DNA of 64,000 nucleotides from contig NW_004454262.1 of the NCBI RefSeq assembly GCF_000283155.1, positions 1,609,434 to 1,673,433 of the forward strand, read 5' to 3'. Source of the DNA: Ceratotherium simum simum. Taxonomy: Eukaryota; Chordata; Mammalia; Perissodactyla; Rhinocerotidae. The position numbers were made by a program, and so were the translations under genes. This document shows, piece by piece, positions 36,881 through 47,849 of the stretch (the stretch's first letter is position 1; each line of letters opens with the position of its first letter). The notes beneath the pieces are model-generated. The model worked only from the letters and a program-made list of their open reading frames with translations. It was not told the origin of the DNA and did not search any database.

Positions 36881-37245
36881 TGTCTTAGTCTGTTTGGGCT
36901 GCTATAACAAAATACCACAAACTGGGTAGCTTATAGACAACAGAAATTTATTTCTCACAGTTCTGGTGGCTGGGAAGTCCAAGATCAAGGTGCCAGCATG
37001 GTCGCGTTCTAGTGAAGGTCCGCTTCCTGATTCATAGCCAGCACCTTCTCCCCTAGTCCTCCCAGGGTGGAATAGGTGAGGGGTCTCTGTGGGGTCTCTT
37101 TTATATGTCACTAATCCCATTCATGACGGCTCCACTCTCATGACCTCAACACTTCCCGAAGGCCCCGTCTCTTAATACTACCACATTGGGCATTATGGTT
37201 TCAACATCTGAATTTTGGGGGGACACAAATATTCAGACCATAGCA
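36881..37245 (-). mobile_element. Solo LTR of MLT1 type (ERVL-MaLR), reverse strand
   Basis: The plus strand starts tgtcttagtctgtttgggct and ends ttcagaccatagca, the complements of a MaLR LTR 3' and 5' end (TG...CA on the element strand). Internal text includes 'acaacagaaatttatttctc', which carries the complement of the AATAAA signal, and 'gtctcttttatatgtcacta', the complement of the TATA-side region. The 5-bp flanks ctcac (36876-36880) and ctcat (37246-37250) match at four of five positions, as expected for a class III LTR duplication. No internal region remains, so recombination between two LTRs is the likely history. The 72-codon frame at 36902-37120 lies inside it. Confidence 0.88.
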
Positions 37246-38859
37246 CTCATCCAGACCAAGATGGAAGGTGCCATTTCAACACTCAATTTGCTTAAGAATC
37301 ATCATAGTGGTGAAGTAGGTACATTCCTCCATCACTTCTGATCTCTTTTCTAAACATTATAACATTAATGTTAACCTTGGCATGTGAAGACATATGCTTT
37401 AGTACTTAAAACTCTTATCACAAATGGTAAGCAGAGTAATTAAGTAGAGTTTATTTGCTCAGGTCACTGTAGTGCTCAGGCTTGCTGCTTCAAGTCCATA
37501 TCTGGACTGTATGAATGGAAAAGACCACAAGCAGGCTCAGCTTCAAAGAACACGTCCATCAGTCACAGTTGACCTTATTCCTTGGGCGTCCTCCCTTCCC
37601 AAGATGCCTGTCTTATCTTCTCACATAGTTATAATCCTTTCCAGTGCCCTTGACTTTTCTTGAAAGCTAGTCATCAACTCCTTCCATTAGACTATAAGAT
37701 TTTTTTTAAAGTTAATTTTAGTATTTCCTACAATACAGATTCACTAATCATCCCTCCCGATAATTGCCTGTGATCCCAAAACCCCCCCTAGGCATGGGAT
37801 ATCACCATTAGGCTATTTTTTTTGCTAGCAGGAATAGAAATGAAGTGAAAGTTATAGCAGGAAAAAGTTCAGAAAGCTTCTAGTCTCCACTACATGCAAA
37901 TTTGAAAGCAAAAGGTTTAACAGTTCCTTGAGCAAACAATTTCCCTTCCCTTCATTGTTCTGGGATTATTAGGATTTACTCACTTTATACTTATCTTCTC
38001 TTCTTCAGCAAGCTAATGTGAGTCATGTTTATAAGGATAAAGTAACAGAGATGAATAGATATTGGGGGGGGTGTGCATGTTGGGGTGTACACAAAGTTTT
38101 CATTGTCTAAGAGTATGTTTTAGAAAAACCCATGATAAAAGTGCACTGTGTCTAGAATGAGTAAGTCATATCCTTAAGCCAAACAAAAACACACATTTGT
38201 TAACATCACTGGGTGTGAGACACTGACGTGAACACAAAACACATCTGTGTCTGTGAAGAAGAACTCAGGTTACTGTTTGTAAAGACCAAGAGATCTGGGA
38301 GGGAGAGGGGGTAGTTGGTTGTTGTTACACTTACGTCAAAAAATCCAAATCTACCAAAACAGGGCCACATGTCCATGATAATTAACACATCCAAGAGTTT
38401 TTGCCCCAGGGTGCATCCACACTGAATCAGATCCATCTCCCAGAATGGCGCCACTCCAGTAAGGGGTTCAAGGCCACCTTCAGCTATTACGAGGAAGAAT
38501 GTAGAACTTCCTTGTTAAAGTCTCTGCCTACAAATGGCTTTTACTCTCAAAAACCATTTAAAATGTAAATTTTGCAAATGATTTGTCTCAAAATTGTGGG
38601 TCAATTAAAATAAGTTTTACAGCTCGCATGTCAACAGTTATGTAGAAAAGGAACAGAAAACAATGGGCAAATGCAGTCTTCATAAAGGCAACTTTTTTTT
38701 CAAGTCATAAACACCACTCCTAGAGAGGAGACTAACGTCCCCTATGGTTGTACCATTAAAGTAAAAGATGAGAGGCAGAGACAGAGTTCCCTTGCCGCTA
38801 CACCTACCCAAATTATATTTGATCTTCTCTAAACAAAAAGTGGTATTTCTTATAACCAT
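37246..38859. other. Unique sequence, no gene seen
   Basis: No repeat family recognised. Short homopolymer tracts (C run near 37783, G run near 38064) are present. Confidence 0.4.
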
Positions 38860-38990
38860 TCTCTTATTTAATTCTTGCATAGCCCTTGAGGTAGATATTT
38901 GTTATCCTTACTTCACAGACAGAGAAACTCAACATAAGACAAAGTCTGCCATTTGCCCAATATCACATTGCTAATAAAATCCCTGTGGAT
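38860..38990 (-). repeat. MIR SINE, reverse strand
   Basis: 'cttatttaattcttgcatag', 'cccttgaggtagatatttgt', 'tatccttacttcacagacag', then 'tttgcccaatatcacattgc' follow the complement of MIR. Confidence 0.85.
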
Positions 38991-39854
38991 TTGTGGTTAC
39001 ATCACATCTTTATTTATATTCTGTATCTTATATTCTGCCAAGATTGCACTCTGAGATTACTTGTCATGCCCTGTTATATTTTTGTATTCTACCTTATTCC
39101 ACAAAGAAGTTGAGGAAGATAACTGAAAATCTTAAGGAAAGAATTTATGGAAAATATTCCCTTTTGCACCTCTTCAGTGCTTTCTGGAAGCATCTGTTCA
39201 GCAAAATGGGGGATTATTGTAGAAATGTAGGATTCAGAGTGTATAATGACTCAATTTGCTCTCTTCTTTCACTACTTCCAAATAGAATTCCAGATAAACA
39301 GGAACTACTAAAAGATGACAAAAGGGGCAAGCTGGCCAAGCCAATCTCTTAATTGTACATAATGACAAAAAAACGGTGGAGCATGTGAATTAAGTCAGAA
39401 GTATTAATACACTCTGCCTTCCATAGACTCTTAGCATGGTGTGTCTACCCTTAAGCCCCTGTAGCCTGAGCAGCCTTTCTCAGCCACTCTCTTGACATCA
39501 CTCTAGGAAACGCAATCATCCTAGAGGTTCTGTAGCTCAGCTGGGATGAAGTTGTCTTTGTATCTGTAGGAAGCCCTTCAGTCACTGAAGAACAAACGAG
39601 GAAGAATGGCTTGAATTCCACTGCCCACCAGCCTGCTAACTTTACTCCATGTTGACCTGGCAAAGAGAAGGTAAAAGTGCTTACAGCCTAGAGTAACAAT
39701 TTCTGTATTGAGCTACAGAGGCGTGTGTGTGTGTGTGTGTTTCAGTGCAATTCTAAGCTCGCATTGTTCCATCACTATGCTTTTACTGTACTGTAAAAAA
39801 AAAATTATTTACTTTTTAAATCAGTCCTTCATTGAACTATTAACACCAGAAATT
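38991..39854. other. Unique sequence with a (GT)n microsatellite
   Basis: A plus-strand frame of 119 codons at 38993-39352 shows no domain and I treat it as chance. A (GT)9 run lies at 39723-39740. Confidence 0.45.
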
Positions 39855-39866
39855 AGGAATTATTTC

Positions 39867-40119
39867 TTTTTCTTTTTTTTTTTCTTTGTGAGGAAGATCG
39901 GCCCTGAGCTAACATCTGCCAATTCTCCTCTTTTTTTGCTGAGGAAGACTGGCCCTGGGCTAACATCCATGCCCATCTTCCTCTACTTTATATGGGACGC
40001 CGCCACAGCATGGCTCGACAAGTGGCGCATCGGTACACGCCCGGGATCTGAACTGGCTAACCCCGGGCCGCCGCAGCAGAGCACACGCACTTAACCGCTT
40101 GCACCACCGGGCCGGCCCC
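39867..40119 (-). mobile_element. ERE SINE (long type), reverse strand
   Basis: T-rich tail, then gtgaggaagatcggccctga, the ctactttatatgggac segment and a head ending caccgggccggcccc. It is bracketed by a perfect 12-bp duplication, aggaattatttc, at 39855-39866 and 40120-40131. The intact head and low divergence suggest a fairly young copy. The plus-strand 128-codon frame at 39708-40094 runs through it and is spurious. Confidence 0.96.
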
Positions 40120-40394
40120 AGGAATTATTTCATGTTGATCTCTGCGTCTTCAGGCCTAACATGAGACCAGCATTCCATAACTCTTCGTTGGAAAGAGAAA
40201 AGGGGAGCTAGGAAGAAGGTAAAAAAAAGAAATTGTTAGAAAATAGACTTTAGTGACAGAAGGTGACAAAGTCTGTAGTAAAGAACTGTTCTAAGATTAC
40301 AATATAGGAATTTCAAAAGTTACTTGTTGACACATGGTAGAATTACTTCATTGCCATTTCATGCTAAAGTAGTACTGGGTCTGAAATCGAATTT

Positions 40395-40800
40395 ATTGAT
40401 TCACAATATATTTAAGAGTGTCTACAATGTTCTAGGCACTCTTGCAGCACTAGAGATAGAGTGGTGAGCAAAACAGTCTAGGTACTTACTTTGGTGCTAT
40501 TTATAATTTAGTGAAATGACATAAATAAGCAGTAAGGAAATGTACCAACAAACAATAGTGATAAGTGTTCTAAGGCAATACAAATGAGAATGAGATAAAG
40601 GGTGGCTGTTGTTGGTGGTGGATTGTTGAGACGTGAAGGGACAGGACCTACTTTAGATAAGGTAACCAGGTAGACCTCAGGAGTTAGGGCCTTCTGAGCA
40701 GAAACTCAAAGGCAGAGGATAAGCAATCACAGTGCTATCTGGGGAAAGAGCTTCCTAAGGCAAAACATAAAAGCTCTGAGGGGCAGAATTGAGGGATCTG
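40395..40800 (-). mobile_element. L2 LINE 3' fragment, reverse strand
   Basis: The 3'-end complement 'tctacaatgttctaggcact' is followed by 'gagtggtgagcaaaacagtc', 'gataagtgttctaaggcaat', a block near 40660 ('ggtaaccaggtagacctcag') and 'aaagagcttcctaaggcaaa' near 40745. These are in the order of the L2 complement. Confidence 0.7.
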
Positions 40801-41714
40801 AAATAGGACAAATTTTCTATCCACGTTCATGACATTCCATTCACATGTTTCTCTTATTCTAACTCTTGGGGACATCCCTGGAGCAGCCCTTTCACTGAGA
40901 TTCTTGACAGACACACTAAACATTCCAGTAAGTGTATACCCACCCCCCAACCCCCGCAATTGGGCTATTCCATCTTTGAGTGCTACCCAGTAACTAAGCA
41001 TTTTAATATGTTTGGAGCTATACATGTAACCGATGCTCTTATAGAAAACATTAATATGCAGCCGCACATTTCCCTGGATTGTGTTTCATGGCAATCTTTG
41101 TTGAAATATATAAATATCAAATGCATGAAAGGGATAATGGAAATTACTTTAAGGCAAATACCTAGGTCCCATATTAGCAATAGGAAAAAGTTACGCATGT
41201 AAGTTGAGACATCCCAATTTATTTGGGGAAGGATTTTCTGTGGGATGTTGAAAATAATAAACTTCAATAGCAATGAAACCACTTATAGAAACTGCAAAGA
41301 GAATAACACATTTTAAGAATTAAGTTTATTTGATAAAATACATTTTGAAATGTCCATTTTAAGTATCTAGCAGAAAACTCTTGAGACAGCAAGCTATGCA
41401 GGAATGCTTTTAGCTACTGCCTGCTCAGCTGACTCCTTTGAGCTGCTTCATCCAGGAGAGTCTCTCTTTTGGCTGCTGTTACCTGCTCATCACATGGACT
41501 CCATTTGGAAGCTTGGCTGGGACAGTCATCAGGAATAAGAAGGGCAGGGTGCACAATGGCCAGTTGCAAAAGTCAGGAAGGAGGCATTGGGGGTGGGAAT
41601 GGAAAATGGGAAGGTAAAAAAGGTCAGACTTTTTCCAATATTGGACCATAGTAGACAGCATCACAGATGTTACACAGACATGTAAAAAAAAATGAGAGTA
41701 GATGAGCTCTCATG
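40801..41714. other. Unique sequence
   Basis: No gene or repeat. The overlapping frames at 40735-41067 and 40983-41282 lie in AT-rich DNA and have no domain. Confidence 0.4.
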
Positions 41715-42910
41715 AGAGTTATCTCTTTTAAAAAAATATTTCTTGATATTTTTCCTTATAACATAGCTAATACACATGCATGCATTATAGAACATAGTTT
41801 GTTGTTGCTATTATTTTATAGAGTTAGAATCATACCGCGCACAGAAATCTGTAACTTCTTTATTACCTAATAGTTTAATATGATCATTTTCCCAATGTAA
41901 TTAAATATTTATCTATGTTATTTTAATGATTTTATGGAATTCTACTGATAGACATTTATTTATCCAACTTCTTATGGCTAAATATTTAGATTTTTTTTCA
42001 AATTTTCAATTATACATTATACTGTGTTGAGAATCTTGGCACACGTCTAATCATTTCATTAAAACTAATTTTCAGGTGTTGAATTTCAGGATTCAGTATA
42101 GATACATTTTGAGAGTTTTCTTCCTGAGTACATACTATTCAGTAAATCTCTATTGATTAGAAAGAGTGCATAAGAAGACAGTCTGGATCCTGCTCAGGTA
42201 GGAGCTTACTCCTTAGTGAAATGACATAGAATCAGCAAGGAAACACAACAACAAGATAATATCAAGTGGTTATAGGTGTCCTAAAGACAATAGAAAGGGT
42301 AACATTGTCCAATAAACCTCCAGATTGGTTAAACCAACATACATTTACACCAGAGGCACGCCCATTTCCTCACATCTTTGCCCAAACTTTATGTTATCAC
42401 ATTTAACATCTTCACTTATTGTTTTAATTTACGTTTATATGATCACTAATGAGGTCATTTATCTCTCTCTTTCTATATTAGTGTTTGTGTTTCCTCTGTT
42501 GTCAATTATCTCGTCGTCGTATCCTTGCACATTTTTCTATTGTGTTGATCTCCTTCTCTTATTGATTGGAAGAGCTCTATTAATATGTTATTAAGATCTT
42601 TATTATTATAAATAATATATTTATTATTTTCCTTTTGATTTTGATAATGAGGCATTTTGTTATAGAAGAATTATATTTATGTAGCTGAATCCATCAATCT
42701 TTTTTCTTTATAGTTCCCTAATTTTATTTTATGTGGAAACAAGCCCTTGTTGCTCTCAAATAACATAAATACTTAGGTTTATTTCTAGTTATTGTTACAG
42801 TTTTATTTTTTTATATTTAACTCTTTAATTCATTTTGAATGCACTGCTCTAAATTTACTGTTTCCCAAATAGCTAACTGATTGTTCTACCACTACTTACT
42901 GTGAAAATGT
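41715..42910 (-). mobile_element. Old LINE-1 3' portion, reverse strand, split by L2
   Basis: Antisense L1 text on both sides of 42060-42310: 'agtttaatatgatcattttc' and 'ttatggctaaatatttagat' on the left; 'tgtttaatttacgtttat'-like text, 'cttgcacatttttctattgt' and 'tcttattgattggaagagct' on the right. The right part corresponds to ORF2 near its C-terminal coding end. Confidence 0.65.
42060..42310 (-). repeat. L2 fragment nested in LINE-1, reverse strand
   Basis: The block 'agtctggatcctgctcaggt' and 'aaatgacatagaatcagcaa' near 42180-42240 resembles the L2 3' complement, as at 40395-40560. The boundaries are approximate. Confidence 0.45.
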
Positions 42911-43224
42911 TTCCCTGCTGCTTTGAAGCACTACCACCATTATCATATTTTAAGCTAGTGGATCTACTTACGCCTGACTGGATTTCCTATGCTGCCTTAT
43001 TGACTTGTCTGTCTAATCTTCATCCAGAACCAAACCCTGGTCCTCTCTTGGTTTAGTCTAGTCTCTGCTTGGATAAATAGTGTACTAGAAATGGGTCTTC
43101 AAACTGACTCCCTTATCTACCATCTTTTTCTGTCTTCTAATCTGAAGAATGGATCATGAAATGGCTTACTGACTTGTTCAGGGAGGGAGAGATGGGAGAA
43201 AGTGTGGGAAGAAAAGGAAAGGAA
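42911..43224. other. Unique sequence
   Basis: Nothing recognised. Confidence 0.35.
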
Positions 43225-43435
43225 TTAACATTTTTTGAGTGATTACTTCATGCTTTACACAATGCTTCATATAATAAATCTCTTTAATCCTGATAACGAT
43301 AAGAAGAAATATCATCATCACTATTTTGCAGATAAGGAAATTGCCCCTCAGAGAGGTTAATTAAATTGCCCAAGGTCACACAATGAATGAGAGGCAGAAT
43401 TAGGATTCAAACTAAAATCTTTCTGACTTCAACTT
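43225..43435 (-). repeat. MIR SINE, reverse strand, long copy
   Basis: 'ataataaatctctttaatcc', 'ctattttgcagataaggaaa', 'gagaggttaattaaattgcc', 'caaggtcacacaatgaatga' and 'gaggcagaattaggattcaa' give an almost full-length MIR complement. Confidence 0.92.
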
Positions 43436-43829
43436 TCATACAACCCACAGGGCCTAGTGAAAGGAATGGGAGAGGAGGACTGATGTCCCTGGATGCTGGT
43501 CCATGAAGGACTGTGAGATGGAGTTGTTGCTAGTCTAGTGCTGTCTCAGAGAGAGGACTCACAGCCACGACATTGCCTCCAGATGCTGTTTACCCTTGCT
43601 ATACTGATGTCTTGCCACTGTGTTACACAAAGACAGGATGTATACCCACGTGGTAAAATTGGAGGTCATTTCCATAGCCCCTCCCCCCTGCCCTGTCCTC
43701 TTCCCAAATATATGTTTTCCTTTTAATCTGCCATAGTCTTAGAAACTTCTTACAACTATACCCAGACTTTCGTTTATGTTTAGGCTCTGTCTCCTGAAAT
43801 ATTCTGTTTTACTTGATGACGAGCTGGGG
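43436..43829. other. Unique sequence
   Basis: No gene or repeat recognised. Confidence 0.35.
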
Positions 43830-44045
43830 CTGGAGGGGAAACCTACCCTTGGCCATGTGACCTTGGGTAGTTTTTTTTGTATCACTAAGCCTCCAGTTTT
43901 TCATCTGTAAAGTAAGAATAAGAGTAATAGTTCCTACCTTGTGAAGATAAAAGAACTCATGAAGTAAATTACTTGGAGCATGTCTAACTGTAAAGGGTTC
44001 AATTCATGTTAATTATTGTTATCACCATTACTATTATTTATTGTT
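43830..44045 (+). repeat. MIR SINE, plus strand
   Basis: 'ggccatgtgaccttgggtag', 'ctccagtttttcatctgtaa', 'aagtaagaataagagtaata' and the 3' end near 44030 give a clear MIR core and 3' half. Confidence 0.9.
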
Positions 44046-44464
44046 ACCATGAAAAATGAGAGCAAAGCTACAAAGGAACGGGAAACCGAAGAGATAATGT
44101 CAGTTAGAGGAAAGCATTAGAGGAATATGGAAGCTTAAGAACAAGGTGGAGTTGTAAGACTTTAAAGAACAGATCTAAATTATGGGGGGAGGGCTCAGGA
44201 AGAGAGGTTAGGAGAGAAAGTGGAGGGAACTGGCCACCTGAAGCTAGATGAAGTTTTCTGTCTCCAAATTTTCCTAAATCTGATGTCTGTCAAAAGAGGA
44301 AAAGTTTTGGTTACCTCCAAAAAGTCCTAGTGTCTTCCCTTCCAGGATTTGAAATCACCACTGTTTCTCCTTCAGAAGCTGATATCGGGATGCTGGAAGT
44401 GGTGGGGAGGCAAGCAAGTGCTGCGTGTGTAAAGAGACACCTTTGCACATCCTTTCATGCTTCA
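44046..44464. other. Unique sequence
   Basis: Nothing recognised. Confidence 0.35.
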
Positions 44465-45030
44465 TTCTTCCATTCATTGACCATTCATCAGAGACTGGGT
44501 GAAAGCTAGGGATATGCTATGAAAGAGTCACAGAAGATCCTGTCTGAGGACAGCTAGTAGAAAAGACTGAAAAAATAACCAGGCAACAAGAGACAGTGAA
44601 AACAGTCGTGTGATATGTACAGTTGGGGGTGGTGGGGGACTCATAGAAAGGGCACTCACCCAGCATTGAAGGGTCAGAGAAGGTATCAGATTCTGAGGCT
44701 GAAGGATGAAGAGCGGAAACCAGGAGTAAGAGGCCAGTCGAGACTCTCCAGGTAGTGGAGCAATCATGCGCAAAGACGTGTGTGGGCGTAAACAAGGCCA
44801 TTGGAACATGGCACTATGAATGGACCGCACGTCATTATTATGGCTGGAAACTAGTAAGGGAGGAGCAACAGTGGTGGAAGGTGAGACTGAACAGAACTGT
44901 ACGGGGAACAGCTCGTGAAGGCTCCAGTGGGCCAAGCGAAGGGGTTGGGCCTCTGCACAAGGATCATGGGCCATGCCTACTTACTCCTGGCAAATGGTCC
45001 CTGCTGAGAGTGAATGGCAGCAGCAGCTGT
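44465..45030 (-). repeat. L2 LINE fragment, reverse strand
   Basis: 'cattcattgaccattcatca' at the left end and 'gatcctgtctgaggacagct' near 44535 are the complement of the L2 3' end. Further text near 44640-44880 is consistent with L2 but diverged. The reverse-strand frames at 44517-44801 and 44528-44974 lie inside this relic. The 148-codon one is the longest of the group but shows no domain, so I do not call a gene. Confidence 0.5.
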
Positions 45031-45232
45031 GGTGTGTTATTATAGAGTTCAAGTGTTTAGATTAGTACAGTGGTTTAGTTTGTGACACCCCACAAGTCAT
45101 TCTGAAGTTCTAAAATGACCTAATAATGTTTCCTGAAGAATAAACCAGGAGGATTGAACTATAACAAGGCTCAGAGGTGAACTTGAATCCAGACCTATGT
45201 GCAATTTAAAAAAAACACTCTCCTATGCAAGT

Positions 45233-45484
45233 GCCATTGAAAGCCAAATAGATGAATTTGTCTTTCTATGGTAAGCAATAGGGGGCCATTACAGATTGCT
45301 GGACAGAACATGGGTGTGAGGAAATTGTAAGTCATCTCATCCTTCCAAAAAAGTGGGTCGCTTTCTTGGTAAGCTCCTAGATTTGGCCTAAGGCTAATGT
45401 GCCCACGCTCTTCCAAATGAAGACTATTTTACCTGCAAGCTAGAGTGACCACTGCATGATTTTCTGAGAGCTCAAAATTATGTA
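45233..45484. repeat. Copy 1 of a 252-bp locally duplicated segment
   Basis: The segment from gccattga to tatgta is repeated at 47597-47849 in the same orientation with about 20 differences over 252 positions (about 92% identity by hand count, one small indel). Flanking sequences on either side are unrelated. Parts resemble the L2 complement, but 92% identity is far too high for two independent ancient L2 insertions. A later duplication, or an unrecognised younger element, is more likely. Confidence 0.9.
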
Positions 45485-45740
45485 TCATGAGGGTTTATAT
45501 TAGGACCCAACAAAAGAAGTTCTGACGTTGCTTCAGTAAAGAGCCTTAAAACCCTTTCCCTGAAATGAGGGAATATAGGAGATAAAAGCCAACTCAAATT
45601 TGGTCAAGCAACACACATTAATCCTATAGCTTTTGAGCAGTGATCTCACTATAAAATATAACAATAATTCATCTCAGAGAATTATCTTTCAGCAGAAAGT
45701 CAAAACTGCACATTTTCAGTAAGCACTTTTTGAAACAGGG

Positions 45741-45834
45741 TGAGAGAAAGAAAGGAAAATGGTAAAAAGAAGAAAGTAAAGAAAGAAAGAGAGAAAAAAG
45801 GAAAGAAAAGGATGGAAGGAAGGAAGAGAAGGAG
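45741..45834. repeat. Homopurine (GAAA/GGAA) tract
   Basis: Almost only A and G on the plus strand: 45778-45812 is pure purine for 35 bases and 45814-45834 for 21. Such tracts can adopt triplex structure and are length-variable. Confidence 0.9.
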
Positions 45835-46790
45835 TGTTTATATGTGTTCCTGTATTAAATCTTGGTGAAGTTGGCATCGAAATTGGAGAAGTGTTGTTGG
45901 TAATGCAAGCATAACTTTTGGACGTATTCCACAATCCCCACAGAATAAGTAGCTCAACAGTTCCTTCCCATACCTCACGGTTTAAGTGAAACCCACAAAT
46001 GTCATAAGGAATCAAAGGGTCCCATCCCAAAAGACTTAAGGTGTTCTTCCTATTGAAGTGGAGCCTGCAATATTTAGTGGACTCCTCTGTTAGGTCAGTG
46101 GGAGGAGATATTGTAGTTACTGGGGTATCAGCCTATTTAGGGACTGGCTATCCTCCACCAAATTCCTTTGAGTCAAAGAGGAAGAGACACATTCACAGGA
46201 AAATGTCTTTTATAAACATGCTTTTCAAAAGGCTAATTATAAACCTCTCAACATGTGGGTTATTGACTATTTCAAAATAAATTTAATAAAAAAATACTTA
46301 TCATTGTCCTAAAATCATCTTCTAAGAGAGATAATCACAGAAATGAATCTTGTTTCGAGCTTTTTTTATTACAAGAAAGAGACTGATTAAAATTGCCTCA
46401 GAAAGGGGGTTTTTTCACATGGCTCTGCAAGGAAATAGGATATCAGGAATCTCATCCATGTGGACCAGGCTTGGGAAAGCCAAGCATCTAGATTTATGGA
46501 AGAAAAGGATTTGCAAGGGACCAGGACTAGGTGGCTTGAAGACCAGGTTAGCTCCTTTTGATCTCAGAGGCAGGAGTTTACTGATAATTTTTTTAGCACT
46601 CTAGTATCAGGGCTCCCCAGAAATTCCCCTCTGTATTTCCTTACTTCTGTTTTTATCTGCTTCTCCACTTGCTACCAGTTCAGTGATTTACGTCATTTCT
46701 TAGAGAGAAAACCTGATTTGCCACTTCTACTACACAAGAATAATATTATTTAAAAAGTCTCTGTCTACAAGAAAATTATACAGCTAAACT

Positions 46791-46818
46791 CACACACACA
46801 TACACACAAACACACACT
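46791..46818. repeat. (CA)n microsatellite, interrupted
   Basis: Runs of CA broken by single T and AA interruptions. Confidence 0.85.
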
Positions 46819-47596
46819 TCAATTAGCAGAATATTCATTGCATATAATAATCAAAGTTGAAACTTCACATTGGTAAGCCTTTTTAAAAATTGCACGTAGC
46901 TTCCCCCATAAAATTCTGTAAAGAGTAAGCGAACAATTGAATGGACGCCTTTAGAATCTTAGTGATCCTATAAAGATAGAATTGAATTTATTAACATTTT
47001 TTTCAAAGAGGAACAGAACCAGCCGAACTCCTATGTTAAGAGTCACTGCAGAAGCAATGACAAGAAGAGACTGGTGACGCTGCGGGGAGGTCTGGAGGCT
47101 GTTCTATCCTGCTCTGCTTACTCACTAGGCTGGAGAAAGACTCACCCCTGTGCACCAGGCCCTCAGCAGGCACCATGTCAGTCTTAGCTCTAGCAAAGCA
47201 CAAATTCCTGCATGACAAGGCCTTGACAGTCACTCTTGATACCATAAACTCTAGTATGCTGAACATTGGAACCCCAAGGGTCTGTTACATTCCCAGTAAA
47301 CTCAGCACTATACTTTATAGATTGTTTTGTACTGTCCCAAATGTGATCTTATTTAGGGCTAAATTGTGCTGAATAGATTTTACCCATTATTGGAGGGAGG
47401 CTGGATTACGGTCCCTCAGAGACCTTCACTTCAGAAGCATTAACAAAGCCTACAAGGGAGGACAAGATTTCAACTGGCCAAGAGGAGAAGGGAGAGTGTC
47501 CTAGGAGGAAGTGTGAAAGTGGAAATAAACCTTTTAAGAATGTTGAGTAGGGAGGAGACAGCCCATTGGAGTCTGGAAGAGTCCAAATGGTAAAAG

Positions 47597-47849
47597 GCCA
47601 TTGAGACCCAAATAGATGAATTTGTCTTTCTATGGTAAGTAATAAGGGGCCATTACAGATTGCTGGACAGAACATGGGTGTGAGGAAGTTGAAAGCCATC
47701 TCATCTTTCCACAAAAAGTAGGTCACTTTCCTGGTAAGCTCCTAGATTTGGTCTAAGGCTAATGTGCCCAGGCTCTGCCAAATGAAGACCCTCTTATCTG
47801 CAAGCTAGAGTGACCACTGCATGATTTTCTGAGAGCTCAAAAGTATGTA
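47597..47849. repeat. Copy 2 of the 252-bp duplicated segment
   Basis: Same orientation as 45233-45484, about 2.36 kb downstream. The reverse-strand frame 47406-47726 and the frame 45195-45416 share similar peptides only because they overlap the duplicated DNA. No domain is visible. Confidence 0.9.

Larger units (their letters stand above)
45485..47596. other. Unique sequence; homopurine tract and CA repeat
   Basis: This holds a purine-rich run at 45741-45834 and a (CA)n microsatellite at 46791-46818. No gene recognised. Short frames such as 45716-46030 on the reverse strand simply translate the homopurine tract. Confidence 0.4.

Noticed and set aside
38993..39352. 119-codon plus-strand frame as a gene
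   Set aside because: No domain, no supporting promoter or splice signals, and the composition is like the surrounding AT-rich DNA.
39708..40094. 128-codon plus-strand frame as a gene
   Set aside because: It starts in a GT repeat and runs through a poly-T tract into a reverse-strand ERE SINE.
44528..44974. 148-codon reverse-strand frame as a gene
   Set aside because: It lies in an L2-like relic, has no domain, and overlaps another frame (44517-44801) in a different phase.
45716..46030. 104-codon reverse frame with serine/leucine/phenylalanine-rich tail
   Set aside because: It translates the homopurine tract on the opposite strand, giving low-complexity peptide.
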